A DNA stretch of 57,432 nucleotides from a virus, in IMG/VR virus record IMGVR_UViG_3300046787_000804, positions 1-57,432 of that record; one strand, written 5' to 3'. Shown one piece after another: positions 26,073 through 34,440 of this stretch. The position numbers and the translations under genes were made by a program. The notes under the pieces are model-generated. The model saw only the letters and a program-made list of their open reading frames with translations, did no database searches and had not been told where the DNA came from. How positions within the stretch are numbered: the first letter of the stretch is position 1; each line of letters opens with the position of its first letter.

Positions 26073-26906
26073 ATGAAGGTCTATATCACCCGTCCCCCGG
26101 CCTATGCGAGCTCGCCAGATCACGTGGTTCGTGTCCTGGTCGATGCGCCAAAGCAACGCGTAGGCGTGGAGATGTGCATTGTTTTTTCACCCAACCCCAG
26201 CGAGCCAGTGTCAGATGATGAGAGTGTTGTGCAAAGCGGTGACAAGTTCTACAAGGTCATCGCTGCCAGCGAGTTTGACTATGAGCTGCTCAAAAGAAGT
26301 ACGGGGTGGGCGGATCGTCAAGCCTGGCATCTGACATTCCGTTGGGATGTCAGATCGTTCACTGATCCGATCCCGCTCTACACCTATTCCATGGCGACCA
26401 AGATGTCGGCTCCGGAATTGTCACGTACGACTTACCAAAACAATCTGTCAGTGGGCTTTGTGGTCCCGTTCTCGGACTCGGCCTTTGAAGACTGTGCTGT
26501 GACCGTGAACATCAACCCTGATGTGAACAAAGGCGATTGTGTGGTGCAGGGTGTCGACGCTTCGGAAATCGTACGTACCGATTATTCGGCGAGTGCCCAG
26601 GTACGGGAGTTGATCCTTTTGCCTGGTGTCCAGATATCAGCGCCAACGAGCTGTACACCTGACGGCCAGGTCAACGTCCAAGTGCAAGTGCTCGATGCGA
26701 ATGACATGCCTATTGAGCACGATGCTGAAATCTTTCTTGAGGCGGTCAATGGCTACCTTCCAAAGACCCGCATCAAAACAGTCAACGGCCAGGCAAGTGT
26801 CCCTTTCATGGCCTTGGGCCTTGTGGCAGGAGATTCAGCACGGGTCAAAGCCGGTTTCAAATACTTCAGTGGTGCTTCTGATGTCTCCATCCAGATCCAT
26901 GACTAA
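26073..26906 (+). CDS. Fibre-associated protein with C-terminal Ig-like domain
   Basis: A 277-aa protein of unknown family. The N-terminal two thirds are mixed alpha/beta with several aromatic residues. The final ~85 residues (ISAPTSCTPDGQVNVQVQVL, then DANDMPIEHDAEIFLEAVNG) look like a bacterial Ig-like (Big_1-type) domain. It starts 9 nt after the Cys-rich tip gene and overlaps the first oxygenase-like gene by 8 nt. Ig-like domains are common on phage surface proteins, so it may be a virion component or a scaffold for modification. Confidence 0.6.
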   Translation: MKVYITRPPAYASSPDHVVRVLVDAPKQRVGVEMCIVFSPNPSEPVSDDESVVQSGDKFYKVIAASEFDYELLKRSTGWADRQAWHLTFRWDVRSFTDPIPLYTYSMATKMSAPELSRTTYQNNLSVGFVVPFSDSAFEDCAVTVNINPDVNKGDCVVQGVDASEIVRTDYSASAQVRELILLPGVQISAPTSCTPDGQVNVQVQVLDANDMPIEHDAEIFLEAVNGYLPKTRIKTVNGQASVPFMALGLVAGDSARVKAGFKYFSGASDVSIQIHD

Positions 26907-27507
26907 GGAGCTGTTTGGAGCAAGGGTATATGCGGGTCTCCATCCATTTCCAGATGACGTGATGCTGGAGATGCGCAAACGGGCGCTGGCCATACACCAG
27001 AGCATTAATCCTCATGGCATGCCATGGTCTCGATGCACACGGGAGAGTTTGCATGTCGCCGAACCATTTCAGCAGGTTTCGGAATTGATCGAGCAGGTGG
27101 TCGAGACTGAGTACGGATGCAGTGTGAGCCACCTGACTGGACGAGAAGTGGTGATACAGAGCGGGCAATGCCTGCCGCTGCACTGTGAGGACACCGATCT
27201 GTCAGCGGTATTCGTGCTGAGTAATGAAGCCAGGGCGAATCCTGAGCGCAGTGATTACTCCGGCGCATTCGTTTTGGTCAATCCGAGTGGAGCGTTTGGA
27301 TTCAAGCGCCTGCCATGGGAGGGGCTGAGATCGGAGCTGATTTATCCGACAGCAGGAATGTTGTTGATTTTCCCGAGCTACCTGGCTCACCACACTCACC
27401 CCTACAACGCACAGGAGCCAGCGGTTGAGTTGCACTTTGAACTCAACGTGGTCGATAACCATGCCCATCAACGTTTACGACAACCCAGTTTCCCCCGAAC
27501 TCTGTGA
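26899..27507 (+). CDS. 2OG-Fe(II) oxygenase-like protein A
   Basis: A 202-aa protein with a double-stranded beta-helix pattern. Candidate iron ligands are His95 and Glu97 in LPLHCEDTDLSAVFVLS and His164 in LIFPSYLAHHTHPYN; the surrounding IYPTAGMLLIFPSYLAH strongly resembles TIGR02466-type oxygenases. The usual Arg that binds 2-oxoglutarate after the distal His is not obvious, so activity is less certain than for the next gene. The start overlaps the previous stop by 8 nt; no strong ribosome site is visible, suggesting translational coupling. Confidence 0.65.
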   Translation: MTKELFGARVYAGLHPFPDDVMLEMRKRALAIHQSINPHGMPWSRCTRESLHVAEPFQQVSELIEQVVETEYGCSVSHLTGREVVIQSGQCLPLHCEDTDLSAVFVLSNEARANPERSDYSGAFVLVNPSGAFGFKRLPWEGLRSELIYPTAGMLLIFPSYLAHHTHPYNAQEPAVELHFELNVVDNHAHQRLRQPSFPRTL

Positions 27508-28048
27508 AGCAACGCGAGCTTGGCTTTTGTCGCAAAGTCCCATCTTCGGGTGGCGCGCACATGCAAACGCACCCGGTGTTTTCTGGCATCGCAATTTCGT
27601 GTTACCTGGAACGCATCAACACCACTATGACGATATCGCTTGGAATTCTGAGCTGAGTTACGAGGCCTTTTGTGCCTTTGAGAGTCCCTTAGCGCGGGTT
27701 GCCGAGATCGTTCGCCAGCAGTTCTTTGATGGCGAGGCCTTCACTCGGATCTGGGCCAACTTTCAGTCATTTGGTGACGAGTCGGCATTTCACAGAGACT
27801 TCCCTGTTCAGTACGCACGGACTGCCCGTACAGCCGTTTGGTATCCAGTGATGAACTGGGAGAGGGATTGGGGTGGTGATTTCATCACCCTCTCCGATGA
27901 TGGAGAGGTCGATGCCTGCACATTGATTAAGCCCAATCGACTGGTGGTGTTTAACGGGACGCAAACGCATGCGGCTCGTCCGATTTCCCGCTACTGCAGC
28001 GAACTGCGCATTGCAGTTTCATTCGGATGTGAGGTGATCAATGCTTGA
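27461..28048 (+). CDS. 2OG-Fe(II) oxygenase B (prolyl-hydroxylase-like)
   Basis: A 195-aa protein with the complete facial triad of the 2-oxoglutarate/Fe(II) family: His111-x-Asp113 in SAFHRDFPV, His170 in GTQTHAARP, and Arg183 in SELRIAVSFG for the 2OG carboxylate. The beta-helix strands (TAVWYPVMNWERDWGGDFIT, NRLVVFNG) are plain. Such enzymes hydroxylate Pro, Asn, Asp or other side chains. It overlaps the preceding gene by 47 nt and the next by 8 nt. The substrate is unknown; the adjacent Asn-rich tip protein is the obvious candidate. Confidence 0.82.
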   Translation: MPINVYDNPVSPELCEATRAWLLSQSPIFGWRAHANAPGVFWHRNFVLPGTHQHHYDDIAWNSELSYEAFCAFESPLARVAEIVRQQFFDGEAFTRIWANFQSFGDESAFHRDFPVQYARTARTAVWYPVMNWERDWGGDFITLSDDGEVDACTLIKPNRLVVFNGTQTHAARPISRYCSELRIAVSFGCEVINA

Positions 28049-28706
28049 GCATCTATGGAGCACTCCGGTTCTTCATGAGCAATCGCCCTTCACCATGGGC
28101 CAGCTTGAGGAGTTAAAGAAATTCACCACTGAGCGATTTCGCAATCACAAAGCCCATCCGCCTCGGCATGCATTGCCTGATGTGCCCGTGAAGTTACGAA
28201 CCCAGCTGAATCTGTTCTTGCCTGATCATGAGATGCATGCTCCGGCAGTCTGGTTTGAATTCAAACGCTGGGTGGATAGAACCTACCGCGCCTATCTGAA
28301 TGAGGCCCATGGAGTTAGGAATGTGAATGAGCTTGAAGTGCTCGCTCGATGCATCCCTGTTTGCTACCAAAAGGGCATGCGTGCGCAGCCTCATTACCAC
28401 CACACGGGCGATCATGTGCTGTGTCTGTATTTGGATTGCGGCAACGACCGAATACCTCCTGAGGACCGTGATTGGACGGTCGGAGATGGTGAATTGCTTC
28501 TACAAGATCCCCGCCCCATGGCGGGGTTTCCTTTTTGGGAGAAGGTTCGCTACATCGAAACATTCCCCGGTCTGGTCGTATTGCACCCATCGCGGGTATG
28601 GCATGAGACCAACCCCTTCAATGCCCCAAGCGGTCAACGGACCTTATTGGTCGTGACCCTGCGTGTGGCGTCCCATAACTACACCGAGCTGTACACCCGG
28701 CTATGA
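28041..28706 (+). CDS. 2OG-Fe(II) oxygenase-like protein C
   Basis: A 221-aa protein with a metal-ligand cluster (QPHYHHTGDHVLCLYLDC; His118, His120/121, Asp124), distal His188 in LHPSRVWHETNPF, and Arg200 (GQRTLLVVTLRV). The segment FPGLVVLHPSRVWHE corresponds to the distal-His strand of the 2OG oxygenase fold. Which of His118-His121 and Asp124 bind iron cannot be decided by eye. It is the third oxygenase-like gene in a row and overlaps the previous one by 8 nt. Confidence 0.65.
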   Translation: MLEHLWSTPVLHEQSPFTMGQLEELKKFTTERFRNHKAHPPRHALPDVPVKLRTQLNLFLPDHEMHAPAVWFEFKRWVDRTYRAYLNEAHGVRNVNELEVLARCIPVCYQKGMRAQPHYHHTGDHVLCLYLDCGNDRIPPEDRDWTVGDGELLLQDPRPMAGFPFWEKVRYIETFPGLVVLHPSRVWHETNPFNAPSGQRTLLVVTLRVASHNYTELYTRL

Positions 28707-28718
28707 GCCGATTCGGAG

Positions 28719-28922
28719 ATGACGATGATTGAGAAAACCATAGACCTCGTTGATGACGAGCATGTTTTGTTCACTGTGACGGTAGTCGAAGGCGAGCGTA
28801 TCCGCTCCCGTCGTGAGTATCACTTGGCCAAGTTCGCCCACCAAGACGCCGAAGAGGTCTGCCGACAGGCTTGCCCCGAGGCTTTCGCACAAGAGCCGTC
28901 GGTTCAGAGTGGAGGCGTGTGA
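28719..28922 (+). CDS. 67-aa protein of unknown family before the radical SAM gene
   Basis: A small acidic protein (MTMIEKTIDLVDDEHVLFTV) with a beta strand followed by an amphipathic helix (YHLAKFAHQDAEEVCRQACP). It starts 12 nt after oxygenase C and its stop overlaps the radical SAM start as TGATG. Small proteins beside RiPP radical SAM enzymes are often precursor peptides or recognition (RRE) proteins; no such motif is clear here. Confidence 0.55.
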   Translation: MTMIEKTIDLVDDEHVLFTVTVVEGERIRSRREYHLAKFAHQDAEEVCRQACPEAFAQEPSVQSGGV

Positions 28923-30283
28923 TGGCCAAGTTCACATTGCTGGCACGCGATCGTGCCAATTCACCCATTACGCTGACCTACGATAACCAGACCAGTGAAC
29001 TGCTCGATGGGGATCTGATGCCTTGGCCTCTACCGTATGTGGAGAAAACCTGGTCTGTTGGCCACATTGAGGCGATCAGTCAGACGATCCCAGGGCGCAA
29101 AGAGAGTCCAAAAGTTCTGAAAATTCAGCTCGGGCTTTCGTGCAACTATTCGTGTGACTACTGCAGCCAGCGATTCGTTCCTCATGCTGAAGAAACAACG
29201 CAGGCAGATGTGCCGCAGTTCTTGCATCTGCTCGAATCAAGTCTTGAGAGGGCTCCAGAGCGCATTGAGTTCTGGGGTGGAGAGCCGCTGGTCTACATCA
29301 AGACCTTGCGTCCATTGGCCGAAGCCCTGCGACAGCGATACCCGGCTGCTTCGTTCAGCATCGTTACCAACGGCTCTTTACTCAACCCGGAGGTCAACAC
29401 CTGGCTTGATGTGATGGGATTTGGGGTAGGCGTTAGTCATGACGGACCAGGACAACCCGCTCGCGGCCCAGATCCGTTGAATGATGAGACGAGTCGCGAA
29501 GGAATCATGGATTTGTATCAACGACTTGCACCGAAGGGGCGCATTTCGTTCAATGCGATGGTCCATCGAACCAACACCAGCCGGGAAGAAATCGCAAAAT
29601 TCTTCCTGCAGCTGACTGGTGACCCATCGTTGTCAATCGGCGAAGGTGCTTTTGTTGATCCTTACGATGCTGGTGGCTTGGCCAATTCGATCCAGTCTGA
29701 TCAGGAGGCGTTTGCATTCCGACGTCAATCGCTTGATGAGATCCGTCGTGGTCGTATCGTTCATTTGGACGTGGCTCGATCCCGCATGCAGGAATGGGCG
29801 CGCAGTATCTTGGAGCGTCGTCCTGCCAGCGTATTGGGCCAAAAGTGCGGGATGGATACCGCGAATCAAGTCGCCGTCGACCTTATGGGTAATGTGCTCA
29901 CCTGTCAGAACGTGAGCGCGGTTTCTGTTGCACCCAATGGGCAATCACATCACATTGGCCATCTCTCCAATCTCAAAGCAGTAGCACTCAACACATCGAC
30001 ACACTGGTCAAAGCGTACTGAATGCCTGAATTGCCCAGTGCTTCAGGCTTGTAAGGGCGCTTGCATGTTCTTAGAGGGGCCGTTGTGGACAGCCGCCTGC
30101 GATAACGCGTACTCGGACCATGTGCCATTCTTTGTGGCCGCCATTGAACACCTAACCGGGTGTGCCGTTTATCGCATCGAAGGCGATTTGCCAGAGGATC
30201 GAGCTGACGTTTTTGGGCTGAAGTCGCAGGACCAAAGATCACCGCGACGCAAGTTCATCCCGATCGAGGTCTCAAATGCCTGA
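28922..30283 (+). CDS. Radical SAM/SPASM peptide-modifying enzyme
   Basis: A 453-aa enzyme. The radical SAM CxxxCxxC is C74-C78-C81 (LSCNYSCDYCSQRF), followed by GGEP at 119-122. The C-terminus has the full SPASM pattern: C309, then G323-x4-C328, then C368-x2-C371-x5-C377-x3-C381, and C393, enough for two auxiliary 4Fe-4S clusters. SPASM enzymes modify peptides or proteins, making thioether or C-C crosslinks, epimers or oxidised residues. The gene lies between three oxygenase-like genes and the gpL-like tail gene, overlapping the latter by 8 nt, so it is expressed with the tail. The substrate is inferred to be the Cys-rich tip protein. Confidence 0.88.
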   Translation: MAKFTLLARDRANSPITLTYDNQTSELLDGDLMPWPLPYVEKTWSVGHIEAISQTIPGRKESPKVLKIQLGLSCNYSCDYCSQRFVPHAEETTQADVPQFLHLLESSLERAPERIEFWGGEPLVYIKTLRPLAEALRQRYPAASFSIVTNGSLLNPEVNTWLDVMGFGVGVSHDGPGQPARGPDPLNDETSREGIMDLYQRLAPKGRISFNAMVHRTNTSREEIAKFFLQLTGDPSLSIGEGAFVDPYDAGGLANSIQSDQEAFAFRRQSLDEIRRGRIVHLDVARSRMQEWARSILERRPASVLGQKCGMDTANQVAVDLMGNVLTCQNVSAVSVAPNGQSHHIGHLSNLKAVALNTSTHWSKRTECLNCPVLQACKGACMFLEGPLWTAACDNAYSDHVPFFVAAIEHLTGCAVYRIEGDLPEDRADVFGLKSQDQRSPRRKFIPIEVSNA

Positions 30284-30818
30284 TGCAGCACTTTCTGAGG
30301 CGCTTCGGGAGGCTTATGCAAGCGCTCCATGCAACGTGATCATCCTGCATACCCTGGAGATCCGGCATCCGGACTTCAGGGACGACGCGGGTAACTCGAC
30401 GGCGATCCGGGTGGTGCGTGATCAGCAAGACTTACTTGCGAGGCTTGAGGCATCAGCCCCAATCAATGCGGGCCAGCAAGTCCAGTTCGTGGCTATGGGC
30501 TTTGAGCTGGATCTGCCGCCGGTGGATATCGCGCCGGTTCCCGAAATCGCGATCACTCTGGATAACGTCACCCGAGAGATCGTGAAGCATTTGGACGAGG
30601 CTTCGGTTTCCGAGTCGCCCATTGAAGTGACCTACCGTCCGTACCTATCTAACGATTTAACCGGACCACAGATGGATTCGCCCATCACGTTGGTGATCAC
30701 CGAAGTGGAGGCCGACGTGCAGAGGGTGACGGCCAAGGCGCGGATGGCGGACATTGGCAACAAGACATTCCCGTCACGCCTGTACACCGCAACCGAATTT
30801 CCAGGATTGGCCCGATGA
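30276..30818 (+). CDS. Minor tail protein, DUF1833 family (gpL position)
   Basis: A 180-aa protein starting MPDAALSEALREAYASAPCN, with HTLEIRHPDF and AMGFELDLPPVD, the DUF1833 pattern. It corresponds in position to lambda gpL, a tail-tip protein. It overlaps the radical SAM gene by 8 nt and the gpK-like gene by 4 nt, showing the cargo genes are inserted within the tail-tip operon. Confidence 0.8.
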   Translation: MPDAALSEALREAYASAPCNVIILHTLEIRHPDFRDDAGNSTAIRVVRDQQDLLARLEASAPINAGQQVQFVAMGFELDLPPVDIAPVPEIAITLDNVTREIVKHLDEASVSESPIEVTYRPYLSNDLTGPQMDSPITLVITEVEADVQRVTAKARMADIGNKTFPSRLYTATEFPGLAR

Positions 30819-31237
30819 CAGTTGAAGATTCACCGAGTTGGGCGATCCAGTACATCGGTCGTCCGTGGATTGCAGGTGAGAGAGGCCCCGAGTCATTTGA
30901 CTGCTGGGGCCTTTTTCTTTGGGTCCAGAAGGTGCACTTCGGTCGTGATCTGCCGATGATTCCTGTCGACGCACTGAATCTGCGCACGGTCCTCCACACA
31001 TTCAAAAGCCACCCGGAGAGACAACGCTGGGCGGCAGTTGAAGTGCCCAAGCAAGGCGATGCAGTGCTGATGCGTCAGTCACGATACCCCGTACATGTGG
31101 GCGTTTGGATCGATGCGGACGGCGGTGGTGTCTTGCACTGTGCCCAGCAAATTGGGGTGGTGTTTCAGCAATTGAGCTCTCTGGCTAGTCACGGCTGGCA
31201 GGTGGAGGGGTATTACCGATGGAAGGAATTGCCATGA
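30815..31237 (+). CDS. NlpC/P60 tail-tip protein, gpK-like
   Basis: A 140-aa cysteine peptidase-like protein: nucleophile Cys30 in SFDCWGLFLW and His94 in YPVHVGVWID, the NlpC/P60 catalytic pair. Lambda gpK has the same domain and acts in tail-tip assembly, possibly in peptidoglycan cleavage on entry. Overlaps its neighbours by 4 nt on both sides. Confidence 0.85.
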   Translation: MTVEDSPSWAIQYIGRPWIAGERGPESFDCWGLFLWVQKVHFGRDLPMIPVDALNLRTVLHTFKSHPERQRWAAVEVPKQGDAVLMRQSRYPVHVGVWIDADGGGVLHCAQQIGVVFQQLSSLASHGWQVEGYYRWKELP

Positions 31238-33528
31238 CAAGCGTTTGCATGTCAGGCCTACCCAGTCCTGGACTGGTCATTTGGATGCGAAATCCGTTCG
31301 AGCCCAGTGATCGGCAGGTAAGCCATGTGTTTGGTTCGCCCACGATCGCTCAATGGATGAGTCGTGATGGCATCGAGCTCGATCAGCCCACCTTGATCCT
31401 CAAAAACGGCCAGCCGGTGCTGATGGCCCATAGGGCTGTGACGCCAATCGATGCGGGTGACGTTGTTGCCTTGGTCACTCTACCGCAAGGTGGTGGAGGT
31501 GGGGGCAAGAACCCGCTGAGAACTGTGCTCATGATCGCCGTCCTGGTGGTTGCCAATGCATATGGCGGCGCTCTGGCTGCTTCGATGGGGTATTCAGGCA
31601 CGCTGGCCACGGCGGTGGCGTCCACTGCGATCGCAGTCACGGGTTCTGTTTTGGTCAATGCACTGGTGCCATTGCCAAATCAGTCTTTGCCTTCGGCATC
31701 GGCCAACACTACATCCCCCAGCCCGACTTACTCATTGCAGGCGCGCGGTAACTATGGACGTCTGTCGCAACCCGTGCCCGTGATTTATGGCCATCATTTG
31801 GTGTACCCGGACCTGGCCACCATGCCCTATACCGAGTATGAGAACAACGAGGAGTATCTTCATCAATTGCACGTCATTGGTGTGGGCCATTTTCAGTTTG
31901 AGGAGCTGTCCATCGATGACAGCCCGATCAGCTCGTTTGCCGAGGTGCAGGCACAGGTCATTGAGCCTGGCGGACAGAACACGTTGTTCAATCCCGATGT
32001 GGTCACTGCCCCAGAGGTGTCCGGACAGGAGTTGATTGCAGTCAGCGATGCCGGTTCTATTGTTGGCCCCTTTGCCCTGAACCCCGTGGGCACACAGATC
32101 AATCAGGTTGGTGTCGATGTGGTGATGCTGCGGGGCCTTTATTACGCCAATGACAGCGGTGCATTGGAGAGCCGGTCGGTGCAATGGCGCGTCGAAGTGC
32201 GAAGCATCAACGACGATGGAGATGCCACCTCGGGCTGGCTCCATGTGGCAGATGAAACCTTTTCAGCCGCCACGAATACCGCGCAACGCTTGTCGTTCAA
32301 GTATTCGGTGTCACCTGGGCGTTATGAGATTCGCCTGCAGCGTCTTGATGCGCGGGACACCAGCAACCGAGTCGGTCACGAGCTGCGCTGGGGGCAGGCC
32401 AAGGGCTATTTGGCAGGATCGAATTTGCCCACTGATCTGACCTACTTGGCACTCAGGATGCGTGCCACTGACAACTTGTCTCAGCGCTCCTCGCGGCTGG
32501 TCAATTGTCTGGTGACGCGCAAGCTCCCTATCTGGAATCCGAGCACTGGATGGTCTGCGCTGCAACCCACTCGCTCGATTGCGTGGGCCTTCGCGGATGC
32601 GGTCAAGTCCAGCTATGGCGCAGGGTTGCCTGACCGGCAATTGGACCTGGCGGCCTTAGCACGGTTGGATGCGGTGTGGTCGGCACGAGGGGACACCTTC
32701 AATGCCGTGTTCGATCAAAACCAGACGGTGTGGGACGCCTTGGGGCAGATTGCCAGGACGGGGCGTGCTGTGCCGTTCTTGCAAGGCGGGATTGTTCGTC
32801 TCGTTCGCGATGAGCCTAAGACCATCCCGGTGGCGCTTTTTTCTGCAAGAAACATCGTGCGCAACAGCTTGAAGATCCAGTACCTGATGCCAGGCGATGC
32901 CACGGCGGATGCAGTCACGATCGAATACGTCAACCCCAAGAGCTGGAAGCCTGATGAATTCACGGTGTCTTTGTCTGGATCTCAGGCTGCCAAGCCCGCG
33001 CGTGTGAGGTTGTTTGGCTGTACCGATAAGGCCCAGGGCGTTCGCGAGGGGAAATACATCGCAGCGGCCAATCGGTATCGCCGACGAATCGTGACCTTTC
33101 GCACTGAGCTGGAAGGTTTGATCCCGACCTATGGGGATCTGATTGCCCTGAGCCATGACATTCCCCGTTGGGGTGTGAGTGGTGAGGTCTTGAGCTGGGA
33201 CAGCCAGTCGAGAACAGTGCGGTGCTCTGAGCCGCTGGGTTGGCAGTCAGGAGCCGTTCACTACCTTGTTTTGCGAAAGCCAGATGGCTCGGTCTCCGAT
33301 GCCATCGAGGTCACGCCGGGCGCAACTGCCACCCACGCCATCCTGAAAACCCAACCCGGCTTTGAGCCACTGGTGGGTGCTGACCGAGAGCGAACGCACT
33401 TTGCTTTTGGTGTGGGCCAGTCCTGGTCCCAGTTGGCACGCGTCATGAGCGTCAAGCCCAGGGCTGAGCAGGTTGAACTGACTTGCGTGACCGAGAACGC
33501 GTTGGTGCATACCGCTGATCAATCCTGA
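31234..33528 (+). CDS. Host specificity protein, TipJ/gpJ-like tail tip
   Basis: A 764-aa central tip protein. The N-terminus has a gpI-like domain (LVIWMRNPFEPSDRQVSHVF) and a hydrophobic Gly/Ala segment, AVLVVANAYGGALAASMGYS, near residues 105-125. It is followed by the TipJ core (QPVPVIYGHHLVYPDL, LHQLHVIGVGHFQFEELSID) and fibronectin-like domains. It forms the hub that contacts the receptor in lambda-like phages. ATG 31234 overlaps the upstream stop as ATGA and follows GGAAGGA; an ATG 15 nt upstream is less likely. Confidence 0.9.
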   Translation: MTSVCMSGLPSPGLVIWMRNPFEPSDRQVSHVFGSPTIAQWMSRDGIELDQPTLILKNGQPVLMAHRAVTPIDAGDVVALVTLPQGGGGGGKNPLRTVLMIAVLVVANAYGGALAASMGYSGTLATAVASTAIAVTGSVLVNALVPLPNQSLPSASANTTSPSPTYSLQARGNYGRLSQPVPVIYGHHLVYPDLATMPYTEYENNEEYLHQLHVIGVGHFQFEELSIDDSPISSFAEVQAQVIEPGGQNTLFNPDVVTAPEVSGQELIAVSDAGSIVGPFALNPVGTQINQVGVDVVMLRGLYYANDSGALESRSVQWRVEVRSINDDGDATSGWLHVADETFSAATNTAQRLSFKYSVSPGRYEIRLQRLDARDTSNRVGHELRWGQAKGYLAGSNLPTDLTYLALRMRATDNLSQRSSRLVNCLVTRKLPIWNPSTGWSALQPTRSIAWAFADAVKSSYGAGLPDRQLDLAALARLDAVWSARGDTFNAVFDQNQTVWDALGQIARTGRAVPFLQGGIVRLVRDEPKTIPVALFSARNIVRNSLKIQYLMPGDATADAVTIEYVNPKSWKPDEFTVSLSGSQAAKPARVRLFGCTDKAQGVREGKYIAAANRYRRRIVTFRTELEGLIPTYGDLIALSHDIPRWGVSGEVLSWDSQSRTVRCSEPLGWQSGAVHYLVLRKPDGSVSDAIEVTPGATATHAILKTQPGFEPLVGADRERTHFAFGVGQSWSQLARVMSVKPRAEQVELTCVTENALVHTADQS

Positions 33529-33551
33529 TCTGAACTTGTTTTTTGTAACCA

Positions 33552-33585
33552 CCCGCCGAGGAGCCATCCCGGCGGGTTTCTTTTT
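33552..33585 (+). terminator. Rho-independent terminator after the tail operon
   Basis: CCCGCCG (33552-33558) pairs with CGGCGGG (33570-33576) across an 11-nt loop, followed by TTTCTTTTT. It lies 23 bp after the gpJ-like stop and just before the lysis genes, so it should end or attenuate the tail transcript. Confidence 0.85.
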
Positions 33586-33595
33586 GGAGAAATGA

Positions 33596-33979
33596 ATGCC
33601 AGAACCGACAAGTAGTGGGGTTGCCGGAGCAGCGGTGGCCTACAAGGCGCTGGGAGGGACGGCAGCCGCTGTCGCAAGCGGGGCCACTTTGGCAGCCGTG
33701 GTGGTCATGCTGATGACCCCGCCTCGAAATAAGCGGGAGTGGGCTGTGGGCTTGATCAGCACGGTGGTGTCCAGCATCGGTGGCGGTGCATTCACCGTCG
33801 AACACTTCGATCTGCATCACTGGGCGTTTTCAACCATGGGGCTGTGTGCCATGGGCGGATTGATCTTTGCCTGTGGTCTGCCGGGGTGGGCGATGGTGCG
33901 TTGGACCTTTGCCTTCATCGACAAGCGCCGGGATGACTCGCTGTATTCGGTGGCCAAAGATGTGAAGGAGCTGCTATGA
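33596..33979 (+). CDS. Putative holin
   Basis: A 127-aa protein with at least three hydrophobic segments (AAVASGATLAAVVVMLM; WAVGLISTVVSSIGGGAF; FSTMGLCAMGGLIFACGL) and a charged C-terminus (KRRDDSLYSVAKDVKELL). Position before an endolysin and Rz gene supports a membrane-hole-forming holin. It starts 10 nt after the terminator T-run and overlaps the endolysin start as ATGA. Confidence 0.8.
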   Translation: MPEPTSSGVAGAAVAYKALGGTAAAVASGATLAAVVVMLMTPPRNKREWAVGLISTVVSSIGGGAFTVEHFDLHHWAFSTMGLCAMGGLIFACGLPGWAMVRWTFAFIDKRRDDSLYSVAKDVKELL

Positions 33980-34440
33980 AGCCGATTGAGTTCATCGCAA
34001 TGATCGGATCTTCCGCGCAGGCTACAGCCAAGCGCACGGGCGTATTCGCCAGCATCACGATCGCGCAAGCGGCGCTGGAGTCAGGGTGGGGTGAGTCGGG
34101 TCTGGCCAAGGTGGGCAAGAACCTCTTTGGCATCAAGGCAGACAGCCGCTGGCGGGGGGAGACCTTGATTTTGCAGACCAAGGAATTCATCCGTGGCCAG
34201 TGGGTCGTGGTGCCTGCTAAGTGGCGCAAGTACGCAAGCTGGCAAGAAAGTATTGACGACCACGCTGCATTTCTTAAGCAGAACCCACGCTATCAGCCGT
34301 GCTTCCAATGCCTCAAGGCAGAGGCATTTGCACAAGCACTGGCCAAGGCCGGGTATGCCACTGATCCAGGCTATGCCGACAAGGTGATCGGTCTCATGAA
34401 CCAGCACAAGCTGCAAGCTTTGGACGGAGGTAAGCCATGA
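33976..34440 (+). CDS. Endolysin (glucosaminidase, FlgJ-like)
   Basis: A 154-aa peptidoglycan hydrolase. The N-terminal ASITIAQAALESGWGESGLA with Glu35 as candidate catalytic acid, and NLFGIKADSRWRGETL, are the glucosaminidase/FlgJ signature. No signal peptide is seen, so export depends on the holin. Overlaps neighbours by 4 nt on both sides. Confidence 0.9.
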   Translation: MKPIEFIAMIGSSAQATAKRTGVFASITIAQAALESGWGESGLAKVGKNLFGIKADSRWRGETLILQTKEFIRGQWVVVPAKWRKYASWQESIDDHAAFLKQNPRYQPCFQCLKAEAFAQALAKAGYATDPGYADKVIGLMNQHKLQALDGGKP

